Source of the DNA: GCA-2718815 sp963578105 | Lineage (GTDB): Bacteria; Planctomycetota; Planctomycetia; Pirellulales; Pirellulaceae | Length of the DNA stretch: 64,000 nucleotides | Direction of reading: 5' to 3' | NCBI GenBank assembly: GCA_963578105.1 | Contig: CAUZBP010000013.1 | Location: 1-64,000, forward strand | Shown: in pieces, positions 35,684 through 43,995 of the stretch | Numbering within the stretch: position 1 is the first letter of the stretch | How the letters are laid out: each line of letters opens with the position of its first letter | Position numbers and translations under genes: made by a program | The notes under the pieces: model-generated | Database searches by the model: none | What the model was told of the DNA's origin: nothing | The model's input: only the letters and a program-made list of their open reading frames with translations

Positions 35684-37123
35684 TCAAGGAGCAGTCGCTT
35701 CTGCGACTTCGTTGCCGACTGCTGCTTGCTGGGAGTTTTCAGGGACGTTTTCTAGCTGGGCGAGCCTGCTTTTCAGTACCCGAATCTCTTTTTTCAGATC
35801 GTTGTACAAGGTGGAGGCATCCTCTGGTTTGCGACTACAAACCCCAATCAATTCGTCGACCGATTGCTGTAAATCATCAAGATTCGCTTCGCTGCCGACC
35901 TGGGATCGAATTCCGGACAATCCTTTGTTGACCGAGATTAAGGTCACCAAAAGTCGCCGCCGAGAAAGCGTCATGAGAATATCTTCATCGGATTCAGGTT
36001 CCTCTCGCTTTTTCCTGGCTGCGTTGTCGTAGTTTCGTTCATCTACATCCAGAGGTGCCAAATCGGGGCGTGTATACCGCCTTGTTTGTGCTTGTAAGCG
36101 ATCAAGGTTGTCCAGTTCCTGGGAGGATACTTCCAGGACCAAATTGACAACTTTTGCAGCCAGCTCCGCAGGATTGCCGGCGTATTTCGGAGGCAATTCG
36201 ATTTGGCCTATTGCCTCGGCCGCGGTGCGACGCAAATCGGCAGGAGCTCCATCTTCGTCGAACACTCCCGCAATCGCACTGGACACCGCACCACTTTTGT
36301 CCGTTAAGCGAAGAGCTGCTAGGATTTCAACACAGCGGCGGCGCATCCAAACGTGTCCTTCCACGGAACGGTTCGGAGGGGCCGTTTGCTTTTCGAGAAG
36401 CGGCATTAGCATTTTTACAAGCTGCAATTTGATAGCTGGCGAAAGTGGCTGGTTGGGAGGTTCGCGCAGACGGTCGAGTTCGACATGGCGCAAAATGCCG
36501 ACCAGAGCAGCAATACGGAGGGTGTCCAATTGATTTTCTTTCAGAAATTGATCTCTGAGAAACCCCAAGGTTTTGCGAAGTGGGTCGGGAGCCGACCTAT
36601 TCAAACCCAGGCGTATTTCTTCTTTTTGGTTGAGTTCGCCCAGAATCAACATCGCATTGTATCGGACAGCAGGATGGTAAGACTGTTTCTCGACCAAGAA
36701 CTTCATCGCGTCGTACACACGCTTTAAGAGGTACGCATGGAAATCCGCTGATTTCGTTGCCTTGAGATCCATCAAAAGGGTGCGACGATGCACGTCCAGA
36801 TCACCCAATGGATCAGATGTCACGCGTGGAATCGCTTTGGTTTGAGTCATTAGGGGAAACAGGTACTTGCTGTAATAGCGGTCCAAGGCTTCTCGGTTGC
36901 TGGCGAAATCAGATTGGCCACGTGCCACGCTGTCCTTCGTAAGCTTCAGTTTGTTCCGAAGGAGTTTGTTGCTGATTAATTCGCGGTCTCGCAAAGGTGC
37001 TGAAGAATACTTGGGACCGTCAGCCATCACTTGATTTGACAGAGCAGCTAAAAGCAACCCGGTGGTTACACAGAAGAGTGCTGTGGCTTGTAATCCAACA
37101 ACCTTGAGTTCTTGATTTGCCAT
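35684..37123 (-). CDS. Exported helical-repeat protein of unknown function
   Basis: A protein of 479 residues from the ATG at 37123, which has CGGAG upstream (the frame opens at 37207). A signal peptide (TALFCVTTGLLLAALSNQVMA) is followed by an almost entirely helical, HEAT-like body: YNAMLILGELNQKEE, RRRCVEILAALRLTDKS and RRTAAEAIGQIELP recur with repeat-like spacing. The C-terminal 80 residues are helical and acidic. No enzyme motif is seen. A scaffold or binding role outside the cytoplasm is the most that can be said. Confidence 0.72.
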   Translation of the reverse strand: MANQELKVVGLQATALFCVTTGLLLAALSNQVMADGPKYSSAPLRDRELISNKLLRNKLKLTKDSVARGQSDFASNREALDRYYSKYLFPLMTQTKAIPRVTSDPLGDLDVHRRTLLMDLKATKSADFHAYLLKRVYDAMKFLVEKQSYHPAVRYNAMLILGELNQKEEIRLGLNRSAPDPLRKTLGFLRDQFLKENQLDTLRIAALVGILRHVELDRLREPPNQPLSPAIKLQLVKMLMPLLEKQTAPPNRSVEGHVWMRRRCVEILAALRLTDKSGAVSSAIAGVFDEDGAPADLRRTAAEAIGQIELPPKYAGNPAELAAKVVNLVLEVSSQELDNLDRLQAQTRRYTRPDLAPLDVDERNYDNAARKKREEPESDEDILMTLSRRRLLVTLISVNKGLSGIRSQVGSEANLDDLQQSVDELIGVCSRKPEDASTLYNDLKKEIRVLKSRLAQLENVPENSQQAAVGNEVAEATAP

Positions 37124-37738
37124 GATTGTCTGCTCCGAATTGCCATCGACGATGGCGCGCCTGGAAGACTGTACAAGAGAAGGAGACAAGCGGATCGTTG
37201 AAATCATTCAGGACGCGACTTACAACATGCCGTACCGATGCATCCTGCAGCAAGATGCCAACGACGCAACCTCCTCTGGTTCCTTCCGAGCGGGATCACC
37301 TCTACTAAAACCCGCATATTTTAGTCTACTCGTCCAGAGAACGGATTGTCAACTTTGAGCGGTCCTTCTGCAGGGAGTCTTGCGCGACAGGCGGGCACAA
37401 AATTTCTAAACATGCCGGCATAGAAGCGTTTGTCCACGAGAGTTGTCCAATACTCTGAAAAGTGTTTTCAGAATCGGGTTGCGTCGGTTATCGGGAAAAT
37501 CTGGCGTGTCCGCGCTGGTCCGGAGAGGCGATATTTTTTTGCGGCTGAAATAGTTGTTTGTCTCGAATACAGGTTTGGATCAAATGTCGGGATTCGACTC
37601 AAACCTTCATGTGTTGTCCAGCCCGTACCGCCGGGAGGATGGTTACTTAGCAATTTGCACGAGACTGACGTACAATCCAATGTTGACGCGCCGCTGAATG
37701 AACGGTTCAAACCATCGTCAACTCGGGAATCGAATCTC
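37124..37738. other. Long divergent intergenic region
   Basis: This 615-base region lies between the helical-repeat and LOG-family genes. It has a perfect 8+8 inverted repeat at 37454-37472 and a second 7-bp inverted repeat (GTTGACG/CGTCAAC, 37682-37722) just before the LOG start codon. A frame continuing the LOG gene upstream to 37430 has no domain character. Confidence 0.5.
37454..37472. repeat. Perfect inverted repeat TCTGAAAA-GTG-TTTTCAGA
   Basis: An 8-bp perfect stem with a 3-base centre, midway between two divergent genes. The geometry fits a dimeric regulator site. With A/T-rich arms it could also form a short hairpin, but no T-run follows. Confidence 0.5.
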
Positions 37739-38572
37739 ATGCAAGACACGGAACAGAATCTGAAGGACATACTGGCCGCCCCCAGTTATCGCCTTGCTGA
37801 ACTCGATACCAGTTTTCTGCAGCGGCGTGAATTGCGTCCCATCCGGCTGCAATTGGAACTGCTCAAACCCGAGATGATCCTATCTGAACAACGTATCAAC
37901 TCGACAATTGTCGTGTTTGGCGGTACCCAAGTGGTGGCTGCTGAAGAAGCCCAGGACGGGGTGGCGCGAGCGAAAATGGATTTGGAGCAGTCGCCGGGTA
38001 ATGTAAAACTCCAACGCGGTCTTTTACGAGCCCGGAGCATTCTGGATAAATCCAAATACTATGAAGCGGCACGCGAGTTTTCCCGTTTGGTCTCCGTCGC
38101 CTGTCAAAACAACGACAGCTACGATTATGTGATCACCACCGGAGGCGGCCCAGGTATCATGGAAGCGGCAAATCGGGGCGCGTTTGAAGCGGGTTGCAAA
38201 TCGATGGGATTGAATATCACAATACCCGAGGAGCAGGCTCCCAATCCCTACATCACCCCCGAACTTTGTTTTCAGTTTCATTATTTCGCCTTGCGCAAAA
38301 TGCATTTTTTATTTCGTGCCAAAGCTCTAGTAGTCTTTCCCGGGGGGTTTGGAACTCTCGACGAACTGTTTGATGCGTTGACTCTTCGCCAAACACGTCG
38401 CATGCAGGAAATTCCAATCATCTTGTTTGGTGAGGAATATTGGAGTCGAGTGGTCGATTTTCAATTCCTGGCCGACCAAGGTGTGATTTGCGATGAGCAT
38501 CTGAATCTGATCAGCTACGTGGAAACTCCCGAACAGGCATGGGAAACCGTCTCGCAGTTTCACGACCACTGA
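37739..38572 (+). CDS. LOG-family nucleotide-binding protein
   Basis: A protein of 277 residues with a Rossmann-type fold of the LOG (Lonely Guy)/lysine-decarboxylase-like family. Features are INSTIVVFGGTQV, ITTGGGPGIMEAANRGA, GLNITIPEEQAPNPYI, and the hallmark PGGFGTLDELFDALTLRQT. LOG proteins are phosphoribohydrolases acting on (cytokinin) nucleotides; related bacterial proteins are PpnN-like nucleosidases. The N-terminal 60 residues precede the fold, as in larger members. The ATG at 37739 gives a sensible start; the further 103 open codons upstream lack domain character. The exact substrate is open. Confidence 0.85.
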   Translation: MQDTEQNLKDILAAPSYRLAELDTSFLQRRELRPIRLQLELLKPEMILSEQRINSTIVVFGGTQVVAAEEAQDGVARAKMDLEQSPGNVKLQRGLLRARSILDKSKYYEAAREFSRLVSVACQNNDSYDYVITTGGGPGIMEAANRGAFEAGCKSMGLNITIPEEQAPNPYITPELCFQFHYFALRKMHFLFRAKALVVFPGGFGTLDELFDALTLRQTRRMQEIPIILFGEEYWSRVVDFQFLADQGVICDEHLNLISYVETPEQAWETVSQFHDH

Positions 38573-38749
38573 AGCTTTCCCGGTGAACAAGGCCCTTTCT
38601 CCGCTTGCCGGACCTTGACGCCAGGGTTGGGAAAAATGATCGGCGACCTGTCTCGCTGGCAACGTTTGTTTTTAAACCTCGCTGGTCGAGGGTCTTGAGC
38701 GTCTCCGCCTCGATCCTGCCCTTCTCTCCGCCTTGATTTCTCTTGCAAC

Positions 38750-39646
38750 ATGAGCCAGAATTCAAGGTCTGACATGAAACTGAAAAAACTGTTGGGAGCA
38801 CATCTGGGGATGGTTTTTGCGCACATTGAAAAACTGAAGCAGGAATATACGGACAAGTATGTGACGGTTGATGAACAACGACCGGAACTCCGGCGTTTTG
38901 GCCACATGACCGGGATCGTCAAAACCGTAAACATGAATGGTCGAGCTCTGGTCGAATTCGATGGCTTGGAAAACATCGGCTGGTACGATATTGAGATTGA
39001 TTTTTTGAAGGTGGTTGATAAGCCGGTTGTCCATGAAACAACCAAGAAGACACCGGCAGCCAAGGCTCCTTCGGAGTTGGAGAAAGCCCGTGCGGCTGAC
39101 AGCAAAACGACCGGCAGAAAACCGTCCGTGGAGGATGTCCTGGCGGAGGCTCGTACGGACAAACTCTCGACAAGCGGTGCCCAGTCCAAGTCGGCTGCCA
39201 AAAATGTTCAAGCGATGAGTGTAGAAGATATTCTGGCTGCAGCTCGAGGAGGAGAAGGTGGAGCGAAAGTAGCACCGTCAAACTCTCCAACCGTGGACGC
39301 AGACGATGTGGCTGCGGTGCTGGAGGCGGCGCGCAAACCGAAGTCCGGTCCTGCGGCGGCATCAACTTCAGCTGCGCCCCCCAGCCTCGATCCGAAATCG
39401 ATGAGTGTGGCCGATGTGCTGGCGGCAGCCCGTGGCAACCAAGCCGCAAGTCCCACCTCGGGTCAAGACGTGGCGGAGGAAGAACCCAGCTCGCCTGAAG
39501 AAGCGGCGGCAGAAGACATCTCTGAGTCGGAGCAGGAACCAGCATCCGCGACGGAGGAAGAAGTTGAAGAAGGGACAACTGTCGGCGAACTCCCGACGGA
39601 CGTCGAAGGCATACTAGCCTACTGCCGAGAGCGCGACGGATCCTAA
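38750..39646 (+). CDS. Unknown protein with repeated SVEDILAAAR-like motifs
   Basis: A protein of 298 residues with two parts. Residues 1-90 form a compact conserved-looking domain (LGAHLGMVFAHIEKLKQEY, then FGHMTGIVKTVNMNGRALVE, GWYDIEIDFLKVV). The rest is disordered, Ala/Ser/Glu/Pro-rich, and punctuated by a short helical motif: SVEDVLAEAR (126-135), SVEDILAAAR (157-166), DADDVAAVLEAAR (183-195), SVADVLAAAR (219-228) and a C-terminal DVEGILAYCRERDGS (284-298). There is no signal peptide or membrane helix. Repeated short helices on a flexible string suggest multivalent docking to one partner. I do not recognise a named family. The gene follows the LOG gene by 177 bases. Confidence 0.75.
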   Translation: MSQNSRSDMKLKKLLGAHLGMVFAHIEKLKQEYTDKYVTVDEQRPELRRFGHMTGIVKTVNMNGRALVEFDGLENIGWYDIEIDFLKVVDKPVVHETTKKTPAAKAPSELEKARAADSKTTGRKPSVEDVLAEARTDKLSTSGAQSKSAAKNVQAMSVEDILAAARGGEGGAKVAPSNSPTVDADDVAAVLEAARKPKSGPAAASTSAAPPSLDPKSMSVADVLAAARGNQAASPTSGQDVAEEEPSSPEEAAAEDISESEQEPASATEEEVEEGTTVGELPTDVEGILAYCRERDGS

Positions 39647-39981
39647 TACCAGCAGGTCAAGGTTCAGAGCGCCCGCGTTACGAACTTGTTGGAGTCAGGT
39701 GGTCCTGTTGCGTTTTGATTGGGGATAGGTGACCAACAAGCCTCTCGAATTCCTGCTGCTTACCACTTCTGTCAGTTGATCGATGGCCCGGATGATACAT
39801 CAGCTCCACGTTGCCAGAGGCCATCTGTGAAATATGAAATCGGATGGTTGCGGACCTGAAAACCGGCAAGGATTGAGGTTGGTGCAGGCGCGGAAGAATG
39901 GAATTTCACTACCGGCATTGAGTCAGGAAACGAGTGAGCCGCAGCCTACTGCCTCACCGGAGCCCCAGCAAGTTCAGCCAC
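39647..39981. other. Convergent intergenic stretch
   Basis: This lies between the ends of the repeat-motif gene and nadA. It has no recognisable gene and no clear terminator hairpin for either strand. Confidence 0.4.
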
Positions 39982-41130
39982 TTACTTGACGTCCAACATG
40001 CGTTCGAGGGCAACCAGTGACCAACGGCTGGTTTCCTCGTCGACTTCAATGACATTCACCGGAGTTCCCATAGCCAGATTTTCGACACTCCAGCACAGAT
40101 GTGCCAGATCGATGCGGTACATGGTGGCACACATGCAGACGACGGGCGATAGAAAATGGATTTCTTGTTCAGGATGCTCGTGCTTGAGTCGATTGACCAG
40201 GTGTAATTCCGTACCAATGGCCCACTTGGTGCCAGGTGCTGCTTCTTCGACCGTACGAATGATGGTTCCAGTGGAGCCTGACACATCGGCCAAATCATTG
40301 ACTTTCTGTGGACATTCGGGATGCACCAGAATCTTGATGTCGGGGCTTTGTTCTCGAAATTGATGGACATGTTCAGCCCGAAACATTTGGTGGACGCTGC
40401 AATGACCTTTCCAGAGAATCACTTTGCTGTCTTGGACCGCTTGTTGCGAGTTGCCGCCATAATCAGGATCGTGGGGATCCCAGACAGGCATTTGCGCATT
40501 GGTAATATCCATCTTTAAGGCCGTGTTACGGCCTAAGTGCTGGTCTGGAAAAAATAACACGCGGCTGGTGCGTGAAAAGGACCAGTCCAACACGGCTGCT
40601 GCGTTACTGGACGTGCAAACAATGCCTCCGTTCCGACCACAGAATGCCTTGAGACTGGCTGCCGAGTTAATGTAGGTGACCGGTGTCACATCATCGGTGT
40701 CGATAATCTCGCCCAAATCCTGCCAAGCAGCCTCGACCTGTTCGATGGCTGCCATATCTGCCATCGAACAACCTGCGGCCATGTCAGGGAGAATGACTGC
40801 CACCCTGTGGCCTGCGCGTTCTGCTAGCTTTTCCGGGCGGTTGGCCAAGATGTCTGCTGTCTCAGCCATGAAATGGACCCCACAGAAAACGATGAATCGA
40901 CAATCCGTACTGCGGGCCGCCATTTGACTGAGTTGATAGCTGTCCCCACACAGGTCTGCCAGTTCGATCACTTCATCCTGTTGATAATGGTGACCCAAAA
41001 TCAACAATTGCTTTCCCAACTGCTGGCGGGCGACGTTAATGCGATCCCGTAACTCGTCATTTTCTAATGACTTGTAAGGCGGAAGCTGAAAAGAGCCGGG
41101 TTGTTCGATGGCCAAATTCATAGACGGCAT
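39982..41130 (-). CDS. nadA: Quinolinate synthase
   Basis: A [4Fe-4S] enzyme that condenses iminoaspartate with dihydroxyacetone phosphate to quinolinate in de novo NAD synthesis. It has 382 residues, a normal length for the long type. Features are LLILGHHYQQDEVIELADLC, GDSYQLSQMAA, CGVHFMAETADIL, NSAASLKAFCG, VCTSSNAAAVL, HPECPQKV and the C-terminal SPVVCMCATMYRI. The cluster-binding Cys residues of these motifs are present. The frame opens at 41169; ATG 41130 or 41121 gives a better start. nadB and nadC are not in the window. Confidence 0.93.
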   Translation of the reverse strand: MPSMNLAIEQPGSFQLPPYKSLENDELRDRINVARQQLGKQLLILGHHYQQDEVIELADLCGDSYQLSQMAARSTDCRFIVFCGVHFMAETADILANRPEKLAERAGHRVAVILPDMAAGCSMADMAAIEQVEAAWQDLGEIIDTDDVTPVTYINSAASLKAFCGRNGGIVCTSSNAAAVLDWSFSRTSRVLFFPDQHLGRNTALKMDITNAQMPVWDPHDPDYGGNSQQAVQDSKVILWKGHCSVHQMFRAEHVHQFREQSPDIKILVHPECPQKVNDLADVSGSTGTIIRTVEEAAPGTKWAIGTELHLVNRLKHEHPEQEIHFLSPVVCMCATMYRIDLAHLCWSVENLAMGTPVNVIEVDEETSRWSLVALERMLDVK

Positions 41131-41344
41131 GCTGGCAGATGACGGTTGCGCAACGAGGAAAAAACACACAACCTAGATTATATCGGCCGGTCTCCCCTGA
41201 GTCAGCTTATGACAGGCCTTTATTTTGAGAAAGGTTGCCGCTTCCGGGGGTCGATAACCAAGGCGGGATCCCGTTTCAGAGGGCCAACCATCAATCGTCG
41301 ATCCGTGGCAATTTCTTTCATCCGCTAGTTCCGGAGATTATCAC

Positions 41345-41599
41345 TTGCCCAAGTTGCCTCCTCACGCACGCAGTTTGTTGAAACTGAAAGTTCCCGTTGT
41401 GGCGACCCTGGCCAGTAAAAAGGAACCGATTAGCGAGATTGTTCGTTTGGTTCCGGGGACAATCATTCACTTTGCTAAGTCTTGTAACGAGGTGTTGGAA
41501 CTCGAAGTAGGTGATGCACGTTTAGCGGTAGGCGAGGCTGTCAGTGTAGATGACAAATATGGCTTACGTATCACGTCAATGCACCTGCCGAACAAGTAA
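41345..41599 (+). CDS. Orphan FliM/FliN-type SpoA domain protein
   Basis: A protein of 84 residues that is just one SpoA (surface presentation of antigens) domain: LKLKVPVVATLASKKEPISE, IVRLVPGTIIHFAKS, ELEVGDARLAVGEAVSVDDK, YGLRITSM. This is the C-terminal module of FliN and FliM in the flagellar switch, also found in type III secretion rings. It starts at TTG 41345 with CGGAG upstream. No flagellar or secretion gene lies nearby. It may be the organism's FliN encoded away from the main flagellar cluster, or a non-flagellar use of the fold. Confidence 0.78.
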   Translation: MPKLPPHARSLLKLKVPVVATLASKKEPISEIVRLVPGTIIHFAKSCNEVLELEVGDARLAVGEAVSVDDKYGLRITSMHLPNK

Positions 41600-41832
41600 G
41601 TCACGATGTGTTTGAAAGGGAAATGATCGCAAATTGGTGCGGATTAGAGAATCACAGCCACTGCAGATACCGCTGAGGCAACAGCCACTTCTGCGAATAC
41701 GGATCAGCAGTTAGTCACTCACCGCCCATTCTGGAATGGACGGCCTACAGCATCCTGTTCTCAAGCGAAGGTTGTGAGTTCGCATGCGTTGCTCATCGAC
41801 GAACAGGCTTCTTTGACGACTTGCCTCTCCGA

Positions 41833-43716
41833 TTAACCCGCCTTTGGGTCATCATCGAAAGTGGTAGGTCCTGGAAAGTCAACGGCATCCGGGCGGTGTT
41901 GGAGTGAATGCAGCGGACCCGTCACGGAAGCGGCCAGTCGTTGGCCGGCGAGATCCGGGTTTGAAAGGTCCAGCGAGGAATTGGAAGAGGAATGTTCCTC
42001 TTGGTAGAGGTGTAGGGTTCGGGTCGGAAACGCAAATGAGACACCCAATCGTTCTGCCAACTCCAAGATATCAACGAATAGTCGATGTTTTTCACGCAAC
42101 TCCACCGCCCAGTCGGGGCATTCCAAAAAGCAGTACAGCAAGATGTTCAATGAGTTGTCGCTAAACCCATTGAAGTAGACGTGATAATAGTCCTTTCGTG
42201 TGTAGGGGTGTCGCCGGAGCAACTCACGGATTCCCTCGCAAAAGGCGTCGATTTGTGCGGGAGATGTGTCGTACTGCACACCTAGGATGGACTTGATCCG
42301 CCGGTAGCGGCGGCGGCCCATGTTATCCACAATCGCCGTCGTCAGGTTGCTATTGGGAACTGTAATTTGGGAATTGTAGAATGTACGGATTCGGGTGCTG
42401 CGAAACCCGACCGTTTCCACAGTCCCTTCAACTTCGCCCGTCACGATCCAGTCACCGATCTCAAACGGTCTGTCCACCAAAACGGTAATGGATCCGAACA
42501 GGTTGCTCACGGCATCCTGCGCTGCTAAAGCTAACGCCATGCCACCGATGGCAGTTCCTCCGAGCAACCCCGCCATGGGAAAGCTGAGAGTTTGAGCACA
42601 AGTAAGAATACCAATGGTGACCACAAAAACCTTCAAAGATTTCGACATCAGGGGAATAATCAAGTCGTCAAACTTAGAATCGGTTTTGAGTGCTTGACGC
42701 GCCAAGTAAGCGGACAACAGGTTGATGAGCAGGAATCCTGTCCAGACCCCCGCCACCACTGCGAAAAATTTTAGTCCCACCAGAAGGATCGTCGTAGTAA
42801 CGGACGGCAAGTCGACCAGCGTGGCTCCGCCATACCAAATCAGTGCTTGTGCCAAGAGTCCGACGGGTCTCCAGAGTTTGCGTTCTATTTTGCGTTCTTC
42901 TTCACTTTCTTCATTTAGGAGCATTACGGAAGTGATGCGCCTGAGGATGAAACGAATCACCAGATCCGCAATAAATCCCAGGAAGATCAGAATCAAAAGA
43001 AACATCCACTGATAAGTTGGCAAGAGAAAATAAACTTTGCGCAGACTGGCTGGAAAGAGCGCGCGTAAACGTTCTTCCGGAGGTACGATACCTTCGCCTG
43101 GTGTCAGTCCAGCAACCTCGTCACGATCTTCCCAGTGAGGCCAAATGTCGTCGATTGCGTTAACCGTTGATTGACTGAATTGCCACAAGCCGTTCTGATT
43201 TCGCATTAAAAATATTCGGGCCGCATCCTCCAGGTCTTGACTGCCTTCCAAATAATTTGACAGGATTTCTTCGCCCAGCAGGTAGGGGCTGTCTGTTTCC
43301 GGATCTTCCGGTAGTTTCTCAAAATCAATCCAGCGCATACGATCAATTGTCGCCTTCAAGCGGTATGCCCAAACATCTCCACGACTTTTGACAGCCACAG
43401 AGCTCCATGTGGACAAGTCCAGACATTGGGCCGCCGTTGCTCCATCGTTTTGATTGATGAATGTAACTAACGACTGGACGCACGCGCGTGGCGAGGCAAG
43501 CCTTTTAGCCTGCTGGAAATCAATCTCCGATTGGTGCGTTTGTGCAGTCGATACGTGCTCCTCCTCCTTGTCAGCCTCCGCAAGGGCCAGACCGGGAAAG
43601 GACAACAAGACGATTAGCAAGATGGTGAGATGCCGTGGACGGTGTACAAGGTGGAGTCGTCGGGGAACTTGCCAGCGGCGGACTTGAACTAAGGATTTTG
43701 AAGTTGTAGTGACCAC
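41833..43716 (-). CDS. MscS-family mechanosensitive channel with extracytoplasmic domain
   Basis: A protein of 627 residues. The GTG at 43716 with GGGAG 8 bases upstream was preferred to the open frame start at 43833. A signal-like helix (HLTILLIVLLSFPGLALA) leads to a periplasmic domain of about 170 residues. Then come four or so membrane helices and the MscS pore and beta domain: GLLGGTAIGGMALALAAQDA, VSNLFGSITVLVDRPFEIGD and VPNSNLTTAIVDN. The protein is of the large MscM/YnaI-like class and should gate under membrane tension. Its C-terminal tail is rich in Ser and Asp. Specific ions and regulation are not deducible. Confidence 0.88.
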   Translation of the reverse strand: MVTTTSKSLVQVRRWQVPRRLHLVHRPRHLTILLIVLLSFPGLALAEADKEEEHVSTAQTHQSEIDFQQAKRLASPRACVQSLVTFINQNDGATAAQCLDLSTWSSVAVKSRGDVWAYRLKATIDRMRWIDFEKLPEDPETDSPYLLGEEILSNYLEGSQDLEDAARIFLMRNQNGLWQFSQSTVNAIDDIWPHWEDRDEVAGLTPGEGIVPPEERLRALFPASLRKVYFLLPTYQWMFLLILIFLGFIADLVIRFILRRITSVMLLNEESEEERKIERKLWRPVGLLAQALIWYGGATLVDLPSVTTTILLVGLKFFAVVAGVWTGFLLINLLSAYLARQALKTDSKFDDLIIPLMSKSLKVFVVTIGILTCAQTLSFPMAGLLGGTAIGGMALALAAQDAVSNLFGSITVLVDRPFEIGDWIVTGEVEGTVETVGFRSTRIRTFYNSQITVPNSNLTTAIVDNMGRRRYRRIKSILGVQYDTSPAQIDAFCEGIRELLRRHPYTRKDYYHVYFNGFSDNSLNILLYCFLECPDWAVELREKHRLFVDILELAERLGVSFAFPTRTLHLYQEEHSSSNSSLDLSNPDLAGQRLAASVTGPLHSLQHRPDAVDFPGPTTFDDDPKAG

Positions 43717-43913
43717 AGGTCTTTCTCCCGAAATCGATGGATTGTTTGCGGAGAAAGTTTGGCAGAGATCGGGAGATAAGGAAAGATCGTTTGGCAAGCG
43801 GCCAGCCGTAAAAACAGAGTCGACCCGGCGCATCGAAAATGAAGGATGCCGATGTCCGGAAGCCTGACCCTGCCGGAAAGCGTTAAGACTGTCTTGCCCG
43901 GGTACTTGTGCTT

Positions 43914-43938
43914 AGCTCTTACGAGCTTTTTTCAGCTC
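43914..43938. terminator. Overlapping stem-loops, possible terminator
   Basis: Read on +, AGCTC-TTAC-GAGCT is followed directly by TTTTT. Read on -, CGAGCT-GAAAAA-AGCTCG lies about 60 bases after the flavocytochrome stop. Both flanking genes are on -, so the second form is the relevant one, but it lacks a T-run after it. Confidence 0.35.
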
Positions 43939-43995
43939 GGAACCGTTAGAAATTCCATCCCAAAAGCCGGCCCTTTGTGCAGGGCACGAGCGTGC

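Noticed and set aside
38560..39201. Several long - strand frames over the repeat-motif gene (for example 38919-39578).
   Set aside because: They mirror the Ala/Pro/Ser-rich low-complexity + strand gene, which lacks stops on the complementary strand for compositional reasons.
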